A DNA stretch of 64,000 nt. Origin: Phytoseiulus persimilis. Taxonomy: Eukaryota; Arthropoda; Arachnida; Mesostigmata; Phytoseiidae. A model generated the notes under the pieces. That model made no database searches, had not been told where the DNA came from, and was given only the letters and a program-made list of their open reading frames with translations. Of the stretch, positions 23,577 through 37,000 are shown piece by piece. Within the stretch, counting starts at the first letter, position 1, and each line of letters begins with the position of its first letter. The translations under genes and the position numbers were made by a program. Location: assembly GCA_037576195.1 (NCBI GenBank), contig CM075102.1, positions 39,924,745 to 39,988,744 on the forward strand. The letters are read 5' to 3'.

Positions 23577-25902
23577 TCGGGGAGCGGATGATCGCGAGAA
23601 GATGCATCTCGCACGCATTCGGTACGGGTCGTTCTCAGTCTCTCGGATGCGCCGGTCTCGAACGCCGCTCGATTCGACCCTGGATTCGAACACGCTGTTC
23701 GACGCAGAGCGCATGAGCCCCGCCAGGCTGTATCTGTTCAATATTTAAACTTGATCTCTTGAACTAGGCCGCAGACGGTCAGCGATTCCGTCCCGATTCC
23801 TCGGCGGAGAACAAGACATCAATAAGGTCGCTGCTCGCCTTCCGGAATGAATAGATGTGAGAAAAAAAAAACAATACGATCGTTATCGAGTTTCCGATAG
23901 GGAGATGGTTCCAACGAATTTTCCGTTCGTCAGAGAGTTCTTTTCCTCGACCACCCCACGACTCGCTGACGAGGGTTTCCCTCTACGGGAGGGACCGCAG
24001 AAAAGTAGCTCAATGAGGGATCATATTGTTGGAATCCGAGGCTATACCATCAAAGGAGTGGAAAATTGCTTCATTGGAAACGAGAACACCTCGGAGTTCA
24101 TTCACGAGCTCCGTTCCCAGAGCCGGGTCCACGACTTCGCCAGCCGTTTGAGGCCATGTCGCCGCCTTCTGATAGAGAGTCTGAGAAACGGTGTCAGCGA
24201 CTCAGTTTATCGCAGAATTCCCGCGCGCGATCGAGCTGGGGAAGGGCGTCGAGACTTTGACATTTCCAACAAGTCGCAGAGATACTTCGAAATCCCCGAG
24301 GATCGATCAAAGAGAGGAGAGATATGTGCCATGGGGCAACACTGGATTCGATCCGGGACACCACGAGGTACAGTACTCACAGAGAAAAAGACATACTCGA
24401 GCGAGAGACGTGCGAGGTCGCCGCCGGTTCTGAGTTTGATTCAGCCGTTGTCGAGAGCATGTATGTGTCGAGCTCTCGAGAGCCTCAAGGGTGGGCAGAC
24501 CGGAGGAGGGATAGTGATAAGAGAAGCAGCTGAAAGGACGTTCAGCGTGAAGAATTGATTGAACAGATTGGAAAGAGGAAGAACAGCGGACGGGGCTCCA
24601 GATGTACAGGAGAGGAAGAGCGCGTGCTGAACGGTCAGAGATGAAGAGAAACTCCGAGAAAGGAGGAGAACAGAGAGAGCGCGAGCCAGTCCGCTAACCA
24701 GTCATCCATTCACGGGAACTCGTTCGACGTGGCGCAGAAGCGTTGCACTAGTGAGACGCCCCACATGGGTTCACTCCTGAACGAATTGTGAAAGAACGAA
24801 GTGTCCGAGCAGCGGACATTTTCGTGAGTGCACACGTACGTGTTCGAGTACCGGTGCCTGCCGGAGAGCACGCCGAAGGTCTGGTGGCAGGTGGCTAATG
24901 GAGCGGTTTGTTTTAATGTGGGTGCTCATATTAGAGTCAGCGTCCCTTCCCCCTCGTGACCAGACTCGGACCCCCTCAAGTCGCGTTGCAATTCAAGTAC
25001 GAGCTCCTCTTAGCATCCTTCGCGGCGCCCCCGACTCTCCCGGAGGAAAACACTTGAGCGTCTCGGGACGCTTGTGCAAACTCCAGACGCGCTACTCCTG
25101 AATAAGACCCCCGTGTTTATAGTCCCCGTCGCGAGCATTCTTCTCCGGAGCAGGTTCGGAGTATCACAAGCGCACTCTGTCAGCCCTGATTCAACAATCG
25201 GTGATGGCAAACAGATGTCGAATCTTCCCGGAAAAACACGACGGAAGAGGGTCGCCTTCACTGGCGGAGTGGCGGGGCGACTGCTTCCTGTCGACGGCGA
25301 GAATAATTGAACCCCCGAGAATCATTTACACTGAGTGTTGGCGACACCATGTCTGTTTTGGAATTTCATCCATGCGTATACGCTGCCGTCGCCAAACCCT
25401 GCCTCCATATCGGAGTCCAGGTGATCGTCCTGCGAGATACGACGGACACAGGAATCCTCTTCGCCGAGCGTATCTCGCGGATGTGGAGAGCCCCGAGGAA
25501 GTTTTGAACTGTTCTAGGCAGGGAAACATTACTACATCACTGAAATCTTTGTGAAGGACCGAATCACCGAGAGTTCTCATATCCTGGAGCAGAGAGCCAA
25601 TAATCACAGGACGCTCGGTGATCACAGGACGTGAGATGTCCCGCGGTCGGTTTGGCTGTGACGCACACATGCGGTCCCGAGGAAACTGATCGAGAAGTCT
25701 TCAATGAGAAACAGTAAAAATGTAGGGCGTCAGAGTCAATATCGAGATCAGATTCCGATTCTTCCTCAAGAGGAGGACACAAAACGAATTCTCTGATCGG
25801 AGAATGCCGATTTAAGGAGGGAACAGGCGGCGTACAGATCCCAGAGGATCGGACTGACATTTCGCAAAGGCTTCCATTGCCTTTTTTCAAATGTACATGG
25901 AA

Positions 25903-25950
25903 TCGGCTCCCAAGGGTTCGGAGCCGAAGGATTTTGCAGGGTTCGGAGCC
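25903..25950. repeat. 25-bp tandem duplication with an 8-bp hairpin
   Basis: AGGGTTCGGAGCC occurs at 25913-25925 and again at 25938-25950, a 25-bp period. The first copy also forms a perfect stem with upstream sequence (TCGGCTCC at 25903-25910 with GGAGCCGA at 25920-25927, nine-base loop). It may be local slippage. Confidence 0.7.
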
Positions 25951-28900
25951 AAATACACTGGCAAGAGAGATCTCTAGGACGAATGAGTAATCAGCAGTCC
26001 TCGAATCTCCCCGGAGGTGATTCTCAGGAATGAAGATTCCGAGAACTTGATAGGAATGGAGTAAACGCGGGATTCTCCCTTCGAACCGAGACCTCTGGAC
26101 ATCTCCGAGAAAAATCCCAGTTTGTATTGCTTTGCGCGTTGGAATTCCGCTGTGTGAGTGTGTTAACTCGTGGTCAGGTTGACCAAAATCTCGACAGTTG
26201 GTTCTCTTTTCGGCTGTTTGTATTCGAGGTTAAATCATTGGAATTTGTCTCACAACGGAAGAACCCGCGGATCGAGAGCCAAGTTTCCAAGTTTAGACCG
26301 CTTTCCCCACCGGAAGCCGTGCACCCAACGGCGGATTCTCAAAGTCGTCCACAAGCCCTCCTATGAAGTCTCGGTACCGGGGCAGCGGCTCACTCCGCCG
26401 AAAAACACTAGAGCCATCTTGAGCGTCGAACGCTCCAGAGCGCCTTTGCGCTTGGGATGACCACCAGTGCTGAGAATTTTTCGGAAAGTCGCTAGAAAAC
26501 TCAGACGTCGACCGGCTTCTTAAATTCCTTCTCGCTTCCTCAGCCTTAACGAACATCCGTTCCCATATGTACTACACACATGTCTCGAATGTACAGATCT
26601 TCCGTCTTGATCGACTCGTTGGGGTCAAACTGCATTTCTAAAACTTCATGCAGAGCGCTCAGGTCAGCGGCGCGAAACATGCAATCGAGCGAGGCCCTGG
26701 GGAAAACTATGCTGTTCTGACGATGAGTGAGCGCTGTCCTGATTCCGGAGATTAGTCCGTGATCGTATAATGCGGGGATCGAAACGAAGCCTCTTACACC
26801 AAGATCGCGCAATCTAAGCACGATTCAAGGAATGAGCACCGATTGTGCACGAGACGCCTTGACAACAGCAGTCGGAGGAATGACGACATCCTGTTTACCG
26901 GACTCTTGAATCGAGGAGTAAGAACGCGAAAAAACGGATGGAGGACAGGCAACCCGATGCCGCGAACAGCGCTCAATGAAAAAGCGTAGAGGACGAGAAG
27001 AGCCCATTCGTCGGACATCTATCTTGACGGTCGAGCGGTTGATTTTCAGTGCATTGCAGCTGAGACTCGGATCCGCTTCGGCCGCAACCTTTCCCAATCG
27101 CGACGGAAAATCCATTCATCCGAGGCCGGACGTTACGTCGTCTTCTCGTTCGTTCATTTGTCGTTCCTTTCCGTCAATGTTTGAATGCTCGAACGTCCGG
27201 AATTCGAGCGTTTCATGACCTCGAATGGAAAAACTACGACAGGAAAGAAATAACAGAGATAGACATCCTGGGGCTGTTGCCTAAGTCTTGAAATGGATAC
27301 GGTGTTCAGAAAACGAACGGTCAGGCTTTATTGTCCGGCCATAAATACGGTCTGTTTTCCTGGGGAGTCAATAGCTCTCGTTTACTTTTCGTCCGTTCAG
27401 GATGCGGTCACAGAAGCGCTTTGAAGTCGTTCCCGTCCGGTGGGAGTTGGGATCGAAATCTCGAACCGTCCCAGCGGACTTGAGCCCAACGACGCTTCAG
27501 CCGTTGATCCACTGCCGGAACTCGAATCTCATTTTATACTTCTTGGGCTCAGCCACCTCGCTGCTCGATATCTGAATATTTGGATCCGTGGTTGGGCTGC
27601 AAGCCAGCGCTCAAGCTATCGCAGCGACGGAAGCCTCTCAGGATGCGATCGCCCCGGGAACTAACAGCGCACGACGGCAGTTCAGCGTGCAGTTTCACAT
27701 ATGGCGCCCTACGGGTTCTGTTAGGCTCTATCAGGAGGCAGCCAAGGACTACTCGCTTGCTCTCGCTCTTCATTTACGCCGCGCGATGAGGAAGATACCG
27801 GGATCGCCTTGAAGTATTCCCCAAACTCGACTCTGGGTCAAAACAAGGAAAAGCTCGCTCTTAGTTTTCTCCTAAAATCTCTCTCGGATTCTGCTCCGAT
27901 GTTCTTTCTGTGCGACCTCATCCATCGTTCCTCCCTCCGTAGCGCCCGATTCCAGTTGAGGGGAAAGAAATGTGCGGACCTATTGGTGAGCCTCTCGGTT
28001 GTTCATACGGCTGCAGGCCCCTTGTTTGGGCTCGTATCCGGACTCTTCCCATAAACAACGGCGTCACTAATTGCGCACCGAATGGAGTTCAGGAAGGTCT
28101 GTCGATATGAAAGGTCCGAACTGGCGAAAAGGACGGGGAATCAGTGAGACCGAGCTCAGGACGGTGGACTTGTTCGAGAAATATGGCGAATGCGACGGAA
28201 GTATATTAGATAACTCGATCCAGTCGGCGTTTTACGAATCGACGTTCTTCATACGATAACGCAATTGATGCCGCAGCCGCCCCATGGCTCCCTCCCAGAA
28301 GGAGCATAACGAAATAAAACCTCCCAAGGATCCGATGGCGAGCGATATCAAAAGGAATCCCCGGCCATATGCAGGCGAGAGCAGGGCTGTGAACTCGCCG
28401 AGATATGCTGGTGCGATGTACGGAAAGAACTTGATGTGGGCCGGTTGAGTTTTTGTTCCTGCCAAGCAAACTTTCGGTAATGCAGGCCATAACGTGCCCT
28501 CGAGGCAGCCTTTCCGTACGGCGAAGGACGACTGTCATTCGCCATGAGTACAATACATTTTTGCAGTTCAATTCCGCGGAGAATTAGATCGGGCGTGAAG
28601 GCTTGCATATTCAAAGGGAGCTTAACACAGCCTTGGGTCCGTTCGGATGCCACGAATTTTCACGCGAATCATACCACGACCTGTCGGAGGCACAGCATAC
28701 TTAGCTCACTCACTTGGCTCCAAGATCATAGAGGATGCCCGATCGATGAAGATCACATGTCCTCGTCTATGGGCCTCACCGGTTTTCGACTGCGATCTCG
28801 TTCTTCAAAGATTTGGGAACAAGCCTCGAGCTAACGACAGGTAAACTGGGGTCGACAGCCTTCTTTAGACAGAGGGTGGGCTGGGAGGCTAAGCTAGTGA

Positions 28901-30967
28901 GCGCACTTGCTGCTCAGCGTCTTTCGCCCAGAGCATCGTTTGGACGGGATATTATTCATCTGAATGTGCATATTCCAGAGATTTATAAGCAGCTGATGAA
29001 ACCCACTTTGGCTTCCGTACTTTTGAATCTTGAAGTCTGGCAAGCGTGCGATCCTCGAGCCATGAATGTGGACTGATCTATCGGATTCCGCGGCTCAGAA
29101 AGTATGAATAATAACACAGTTCATTCATTATTATTTCCAACTTCTTTGAGGGGTGGTCGCCGACAATTTCTTAATGAGCACTCCAATGGCCCTCCAGCTA
29201 AAAGCTCGACGCTGGAATACGGAGAGAACTGTGATTCACGTGCCCGGTTTTTGATGTTCTTCTTCGCTAACGATCTTCTTCCGGTTGGTTTCCTGTGTTT
29301 TTGAGGAGAAACAGTCCAGATCAGAGAGAAGTCGCATCTCCACCGATCGACCTTCCCAAATATCAACCAATACAAGCGTGAGATTAATTTTTGTTCTCAA
29401 GGAAGCAGTCATGGAAATTCCTGCTCCTCAGGAGAATTCCTTAGTTATAGCTTTTGGAACCTCGTTCCGAGAATAGCATCTCTTGCAGTTGCTCCTGAAT
29501 CAATCCTGATTGCGAATTCCAGCAGTCCAAACGAGCACCCAACGACGAAGGCAGTGCCCTCTAGAGCGCCCGTGGTTCGTAAGGGATGTAGCGAAAACTC
29601 TTCATGCCTCGATACTGATGAACTCCGTTTCTCACCACTTGAGCATTTCAACGAGTCTTGGAAAAGTTCCGACTCCTCCAGTTTTGGTCGGACGAATGCC
29701 ATGCCGTGCTGTGTTCTCCCTCCCTGGTTCGACCGTGATACCCTCATTAGCCCGGCGGAGAAGAACCGAACTGGGAGGCAAATAAGCCTATGGCCCGTAA
29801 TCACTCGGCTCCTATGCTGCGGAACCACCAATCATATCAGGTTCTGCTCTTGCCCCCCCCTCCCCTCTCTTGTTTCTTATGGAGCGTTGCCCGAACATCA
29901 ACTCGAAGCGCGATCTCGAGCGCAGTGCACGCCTTTGCGCGAATTTCTCCGGGCCAACGATCCTTCGGCGCTCCGCTGAGCTCCTCCCGCCTCCGATCCG
30001 ACTCCTTCGGGGAGTAGATTAGAAGCTCCATCATTTCCGGCTCAGGGTTCCGCATTGAGCATCAGTGACTATTTGCGTTCGGTTGATCGCCTACCCGCTC
30101 TCGTTCCTCTCCAATATTCGGTGAAGGAGTCTGCCGAGGGCGTTCGTATTCGAGAGAAGCTGATTGAGCGATGCCGGTGCGGGATCTGCGTGCGCTCATT
30201 TAGGTAATGAGTTCTCCTTTGAAAACTCCAGCCGCACCGAATACAGCTCATAGGAGGAAAACTGCAAGAAGTGGCGAGTGGCTCATGAGGCCTCAATATC
30301 AAAGTTGCGCCCAATTTATCGCTTTGAGGGAGCAGAAGACCAGCAGCGCGTGGACGGGGCGTGACGGATTTCGCAGTGAGAATAACTTTTATATTCTGGC
30401 GGCCTCGGCTGTGGCCGAATTAGAGTGTAGAGCGCAAAAGGAAGATGAAAGATCGCCCGCGCTCCTACAAACTTCCCAATAAGAAGCAACTCCGCCGCGT
30501 GGAAACTTGTTGCGCCGCGTTCCACTTCTCTGCGGCTTTACGAGAAACTCATCCGCTGTTTCGAACGTTCGGAGCTTGCGTGATCCACGTCGTCCTCCCG
30601 AATGCTCAAAGAATACAAATTGCCGCACTACTTCCAGGAAACCTGAATCAAGTATTTTTAGTGCCGGCTTCGGGGCGAACATCAAGCGCACCATGTCTGG
30701 TTGCGTGTAGCGAAGGTAATTATGGGGGGACGTCGACGACAGCTCTCGTGGGATCCGTCATCCAACGTGTCCATATTTGATCTTGTCAAGGCTTGATGCC
30801 ATGCGCTTGTTCCTGGGAATGCCGACAGCACAAGAACGCTGAGGCGGAGCGGAAAAACCGAACAACAGCGACTCGTAGCATAGAAGTCGACCTAATTACA
30901 GCTCCGGGGAACTGATTATGCAGTGCGAATTGGAAGCTCATGAAGGAAGTTATAAGTTTTCGACTTC

Positions 30968-31006
30968 CTTGATGGATCCTTCAGGATCCGAAGGGCGTTT
31001 TTTTTT
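30968..31006 (+). repeat. Imperfect hairpin followed by nine T
   Basis: AGGATCC pairs with GGATCCT as a 7-bp core around TC, with looser outer pairing. It is followed by a GGGCG stretch and T9 at 30998-31006. It resembles a transcription terminator, and in a eukaryote a T-run could stop RNA polymerase III. No polymerase III gene with A and B boxes was recognised upstream, so this is recorded only as structure. Confidence 0.4.
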
Positions 31007-34000
31007 CCCGTGACAGTTCTCCTTCGGCCGCGACCGGAATTTCTCTGAATTCTCGATGCACGCCCCTGACAGCTTCCACGGAGCTCTCCCAGCGTTGAAG
31101 GGAAGCCACCTCTCGGTGAAGGAGTCGAGTCCCAAGATCGTCAGAAAAACGGCGACTTTCGAGAATTCCCTCCGTGCCGCCGCTTGACATCGGAATCATC
31201 ATTCATAATTTCTCTTCTGTGTTGTTCTCCACCGCATTCTCTCCGACGACGCGTATCGGAGCGGCATCGCATGCCGGGATCAGCTCTTGTTTACTGAGCT
31301 TCTTCCCTCTCTGGAGCGCCACTCGTCCGATTGAACTTTCAATCACGATGCTCTCTCCCCTATTAACCCGTTGAACGACCAACTGGTCATTCGCATCCCA
31401 TGAATAATTCGCTTGGAACTTCTCGACACGGAGTTTGTTGATCAAAGTTTCGTCAAGCGCGAAATGCGGAACGAATACCAACGAGGACATTCTGAGAACG
31501 CCGGGCTCCCTTTTGCAAACTCCGAAGTCGCAAAGACAGTCTAGCTGGTCGTGAAGACGGAGTCTCATTCAATTAGGTGCACCCCACTGCGTGCAAATAA
31601 AAGCGACCCGAGCAGGTGTCGCATTCCGACTCCTCAATACAACACGAATAATTCCCACGGCATCCGGTGCCGCGCCAACTTACGCTGGACGGAATAACGC
31701 ATTCTTCGGCTGAAACTGATCTGATTGTCCTGAACGCCGTAGTCGCGCTGAGATTGCCCGGTGAACGTGTATCCTGACCTCGCTCGACGATCCTGATCGG
31801 TCACGAAAGCCGCCTGTTGGCTGCTTTCGGAGTTACTCCGGAGGCCATCCGGACGATTCTCCAAAAAATCGGATTCAGATCGTCACTTCAGTACCACACT
31901 CCAAACTCAACGAATGACGGTTCGGATGATCGACCGCCGGTATCGCTGTCTGACCTGATTCGATGGGTCAAAAAGTTGCGCGCCGGAAAACATGGAAATG
32001 TAATTCAATCCGATCCTTGCAAGGACACGCCATCTCGAAATCGCCCCCGGTCTTCGGGAGAGCCAAGAGGAGCCCGGAGTTGAAGTCTCCTCTAATTCAG
32101 CCCCATGATGTTGAGTTCGATATTCGAAGATCCCCTGACCAGGGAAGATTGGTTGTGCGCGGTTTTAGTCGCGCGCAGAGTCGCGGGAGCGACCGTCGGC
32201 TTCGTCTTCCTCCATTTCCCCACTTGAAAAATGAAATCTACCTATCGCGCGATCCACCCCACGGCTTTGGGGAATCGTGATCAATTTCTCAAGGCTACTC
32301 CCGGACCACAGCGGCACCAAATCCCCATCTCTAGAGGGAAGTCGTGAGGGATGGCACCGGTCCGATTGCGCCGCAATCACTGCACGAACTCTGTAAGTTT
32401 CCCTTAGAGACGGTCCCTCTGGTACGGGAATTCAGGACTCGAGTCGCGATCAGCATCCATCTCAGTGGGATTCTCCCGGGGCTGAGCCGAGCTCCCCGGG
32501 TTCCGCAGCGGACACAACTGCATCATCGAGCTCTTGAAAAGCTTCGCCGTCACTGACGCTGTAGACCGGAAAGCCGCCTCATCCCGGCAACTTGTGGTCC
32601 GCTTCTCAGTCAATAAGCGACACAGAATCTTTCCGCTGAACGAGAAAGAGAGACCGGAGTGCGTCCGTTATACTTAGCGCCGTCGTTGCCGCAACCCTGG
32701 GTATAGAGCCCAGAACCCAAAGGCGGAAAACCAATACGCTCGACAAGACACGGCTGCGCAGAGAGGCACGAGATAATTCCAGTCGCGAATTTCCATGGCT
32801 CCGAGCAGCGGATGAGCGTTTCAGATTCTTCTGCCGTCGGCAGGTTTTCGAACCGGGAAGTTCCTTTACTCCTGCTTACCGGCTGAACACTCGTGGCGGA
32901 CATTCAAACTTCAATCCGCGAAAACAATAGTTGCGTCTCCTTCGGGCGGACGAGTCGGACTTGGGTTGCTAAGGAAAAGTTGGGCAGCATTTCTTCTCCC
33001 TCGAAAGAACAAGTTTCGTGGTCGACGCCAGAAGCATCACTCTGAGTCTCATCAAGCTCGACCGTATACACTCCGATTGCGATCAGTTGTTGAAGGACAT
33101 GCTGCGCGCAGGCTCAGGAGCACCTGTTCCTTCTTGCTTCCCCCATAGTTCCGAACTGACTGGAGCAGCTCAGATCCGGTCCCTGAGGAGGGAGAAAGTT
33201 AGTGCAGGCCAGCCAAATGAACCCGGCCTTGACTCAGCTGAGGAGAGGAGTGGTCGACGCGCACTTACGCAGTGATGAGGGAGGCTTGAAGAAGCTATTG
33301 TTCTGGAGACGATAAGCTAATGAAGTCTCGCGCTTGATCAACACCACGGGTACTTCCGCGTGACAGTGCGCAAGTATGTGAGGACGACACTCTTTCCTCC
33401 TCTCGACGTGTTTCTCCCCAGGAGAATTCACATTCCAGCTGAGACCTGGAGGGAACGGGACCTCAGTCTCGTAGGAATGCCCTCGCTCAGATTCCTACCT
33501 CCCTCCCCGCTCCCGGTGATTTGGCAGACCCAGCGAACCGAATCCCATTCACCTTGGGTGGGCGGAAAAATAGTTCCGCACGTCTGGTGATTCGTTCCAG
33601 GGCGAGAGAGATGCTCAGTCGTGCGGTTATATCTTTCAATTCCTCTCACGGAGCTGGTGGCTCAGGGAAAGTCGTGAGCCCCAAACTGATTTTTTATTAG
33701 CGCCCGACCTTGGCTCCGACAACAGAAAGGTCGTGTTGCTTTTTGTGTGTGCCCGCACCCCCTTGATGGGAGCATGGATTTCGCTTTTGCTCCTCCGATT
33801 CGGAACGAATGTTCGGGAACGACATCGATGATCTTGAGCTCGAACCATCCCGCCCTTGCGACAGCCTCACGATTGGAATCGTTTGTCCCAAGATTTCGAG
33901 GCGCGCGTTTCCTACCCCGAGTTTGTGCTGCGGCTCGAATCCTACAAACGGCGGATCGAATTCATCCCCGCCGAATTCTGGATTGGATTGTTTGGACGTC

Positions 34001-37000
34001 GATACGCCGGCCCGATTCCGGAATGGAAGGCTGACCAGCGGCGGTTTTCGGTCCAGCCACACTCCAGGACGGTGTTATAACTCCTGTTAACTCGGAGAGC
34101 ATGTGGGTGAGTTCTTATTGTATCGTGTTACATCCGCTCCAGCGGTATGTTGTTGTCATTGGCGCCACAAGCTTCTGCAGAAATACTACACTCCGAAATC
34201 CTCTCCCAACGAGTGGAATCTGAGTAGATATTCCATTTGCAACTCGATAACGTCCGTAAAAACGACCTCGTCGGGGCGGACAACTTTTCCAGAGCTTAGG
34301 CTCAGAGAAATGTCGCTCCTCCGCGCGAGTCCTCCGTTGATTTAGTTCAACCAAGTCCCTCCATCCGAGAAGGATGTTCCTTGTGTTCCACGAGAGCCCG
34401 ACCGATTCGATCCTCCGATGGAAAAATGTCAGAGGTAAGGGGTTATTAATTGATTGAAGGACCCGAAGTGCCTGGAACGAAGACGAATGCGGCAGCCCAT
34501 CACAAAACCATCAGAGAGGATCAAGGACTGTTCAAAAATGGAACGATTCCGGAAACGGACAGACGCTCATCCTTTACCTGCGGCTCGTTGCTGCTGCCAG
34601 GTTGCAAATAAGTTTCCCCACTGGTGCCATGGCTCCAAGCAAAGTAGCCCGGAATGGGCGCTAAAAATGCGTTGCTGTTGCGCCGTCTCAGCTCACGCCT
34701 TGCTGTGCGGTGTGATCCGACCCAACAGATAAATGAAACACTCGACGTGGCAAGTGAACTCCGCTCGAGGAATCGCAGGTGAATTCGTCGTTTGTGAGGG
34801 AGTCATCGGCCTCAGAGGGCAAACGGGGCGGAGAATTCACTCTGGGAGGAGCACCATAGGACTATCTGTCGCGGTGGTATCGTCCCACTTGGGGATTTCC
34901 GGAAGAAAAGCGAAACTCGCTTGTTGTTTCTTCTTCATTCCTACGGCCGTGTGGGCAGCGACTTAGAGCGAAGCAGCTGAATTCAAATCCGGCTGGATTC
35001 GCGGAGAAGGATCACCGGTATTTCTTTTGAAATCCTCGAAGCGAACACAACCTCTGAGTACTCACCGTTGCCGATGTCCTCGGTTGCCGTCGTAGCCACG
35101 TCTCCCAGAGAGACGAGCGCCTCTAGTTCGCTAGTCATGTTCGTTCGAGATGATTTTCTCGCTCAGGCCAGCTCGGAGCACGCTCCTGGAAAGAAGCGAA
35201 AAAGGCTTTTGAGTGAGTCGTCTCCTCGGGTTTCTTCTGGAATTTCATTGAGTGAACTCCTCCTGGTGAGAATCAATCTCGCCGATCGCAAGGAGGACTG
35301 CAAACAGGACCGCGACTGCTCCTTGTGATCTACGAGCAGCGAAGAACGCGACGCTCCATCATCTATTGCTCTTCACCTGACTCCAGTCCTTGAGTTAAGA
35401 GAAGCGGCTGTTTTACGGAGGAGGATGGGGAGGAGATTTCCCGAAAACCAGAGCCTGGATCTCCGGTTCCCGAATCGTCCCATGACTGGAGAAACGAACA
35501 GCAGAGCAACACCCATTCGGTTTCTCGAGGATATGTGAGGATTCGAATGTGAATGGTAAAACAAGCTTTGGCCGCTCCTTTGGCAGTCGGATGAGCGGCC
35601 ATAGATTTCCTCAGGCCTAGAGTAGGGGCGAATGCTGTTGTTTTCTTGCGCGAAACTTCTTGCAGTCTTGGCTCGGCGCTCAATAGCGAAGTTGAGCACG
35701 CGGGGTGGCGAACGGCCAGCTCCCGTGTCTCACAAACACGACTCAGATATTTTCTCCTGTTCGTGCAGCCAGTGACGCAAAACAGGCAACAAGGCCTCGT
35801 CGCAGCGGCGGACTCCCGCGTCATCGGAAGCGTCCCGCATTCCCGCGGGCCTCGAACTCGCCCCGGGGTAGCAGCACATGAATGACACAGCGCGGCCGCC
35901 TCCTTCACAATTCGACGGAGGTGGCGGACAGAGTCGCTGGCCGGCGTCCGCAATATAATCTACCAGCATCGATTGTTGTTGTTGATAAAACTGTAGTTTA
36001 AAGCAAGAGCGGTGCGTCCTACCCCTGTTAGCGGCGGAGAGGTTTCGGGAAACTGCCGTAAAATAACGAATGTCGACTGCAGCATATGCGCCGGGAACTT
36101 ATTCCGAGCATTCCTCCCTTGCTCCCTGACGGTTCCCCTCCTGCTCCTCCTTCTCCCCGCTGGTCCGACTGTCGAATCGTCGTGTGTCCCGTGTCTTGGC
36201 ATCTCGTTGAACGTAAGAGAATTTCCTTCCGCGAACGACATCTGAAGAGAAGCAGGCCCCGCCACCCGGGTGGAAAAAACATTGGACAGAGAGGAGCAAC
36301 GGAAATTTCGACATTGCTTGATGACTGCTTGCGGAGGAACAGCGATTGGATAACGAAGCAGTCGATCGGCGGAATAATATCTATTGACATGGCCGCGGGC
36401 AATGGTTGTATGCGTTCAAGCTGACACGAGCGGAGTTCCTCGCGCAGGGGCACGGCTGAAAACGATGAAGCAGGAGATGGAGCTGCTCATATAAGTTTCA
36501 CGCGACCATGTGTGTCTTGAGAGCCGTGTTCGTCACTCGTTACCCAACGCCCATTACCCTGCTACCGAGCGAATAATGATTCCGTTCGCAGGTATGTGCG
36601 TGCTGGGACGAGTGCGCGGTTCGAACATTCATGACGACGACGTCGCCGATTGACTAACAAATAACCGAGCAGACTGCGCTGAATGTTCTGACAACTGAGC
36701 GGATGTTCCCCTCTGTGGAAGAATGAATGACGTTGGAATGAGGTCACCCCCAACCACATTTCCCTGTCCTTATGCGTACCCAGGGATACTCCCGCCGGGC
36801 GGCGGATAATGTGGAAAATACGCATTCGTACGTGGTAGAAGTGTCGCTGTTCGAAGAGTTGGCGGATCCTCTACAGCTTGCGAAGTTTCAACGCGCGCCC
36901 ATTGAGGAATAGAGTTCGTAAATCGTTTTTTTTGCGACGTCCCGACTCCGGAAATCAAATTCTGCTCCTTTTTCAATAAAATCCAAATCGATACGTAGGG

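Noticed and set aside
23857-24558. 233-codon plus-strand open frame after the LINE fragment
   Set aside because: It lies partly in a purine-rich tract that lacks T and so lacks stops. It shows no motif and is not related to the LINE.
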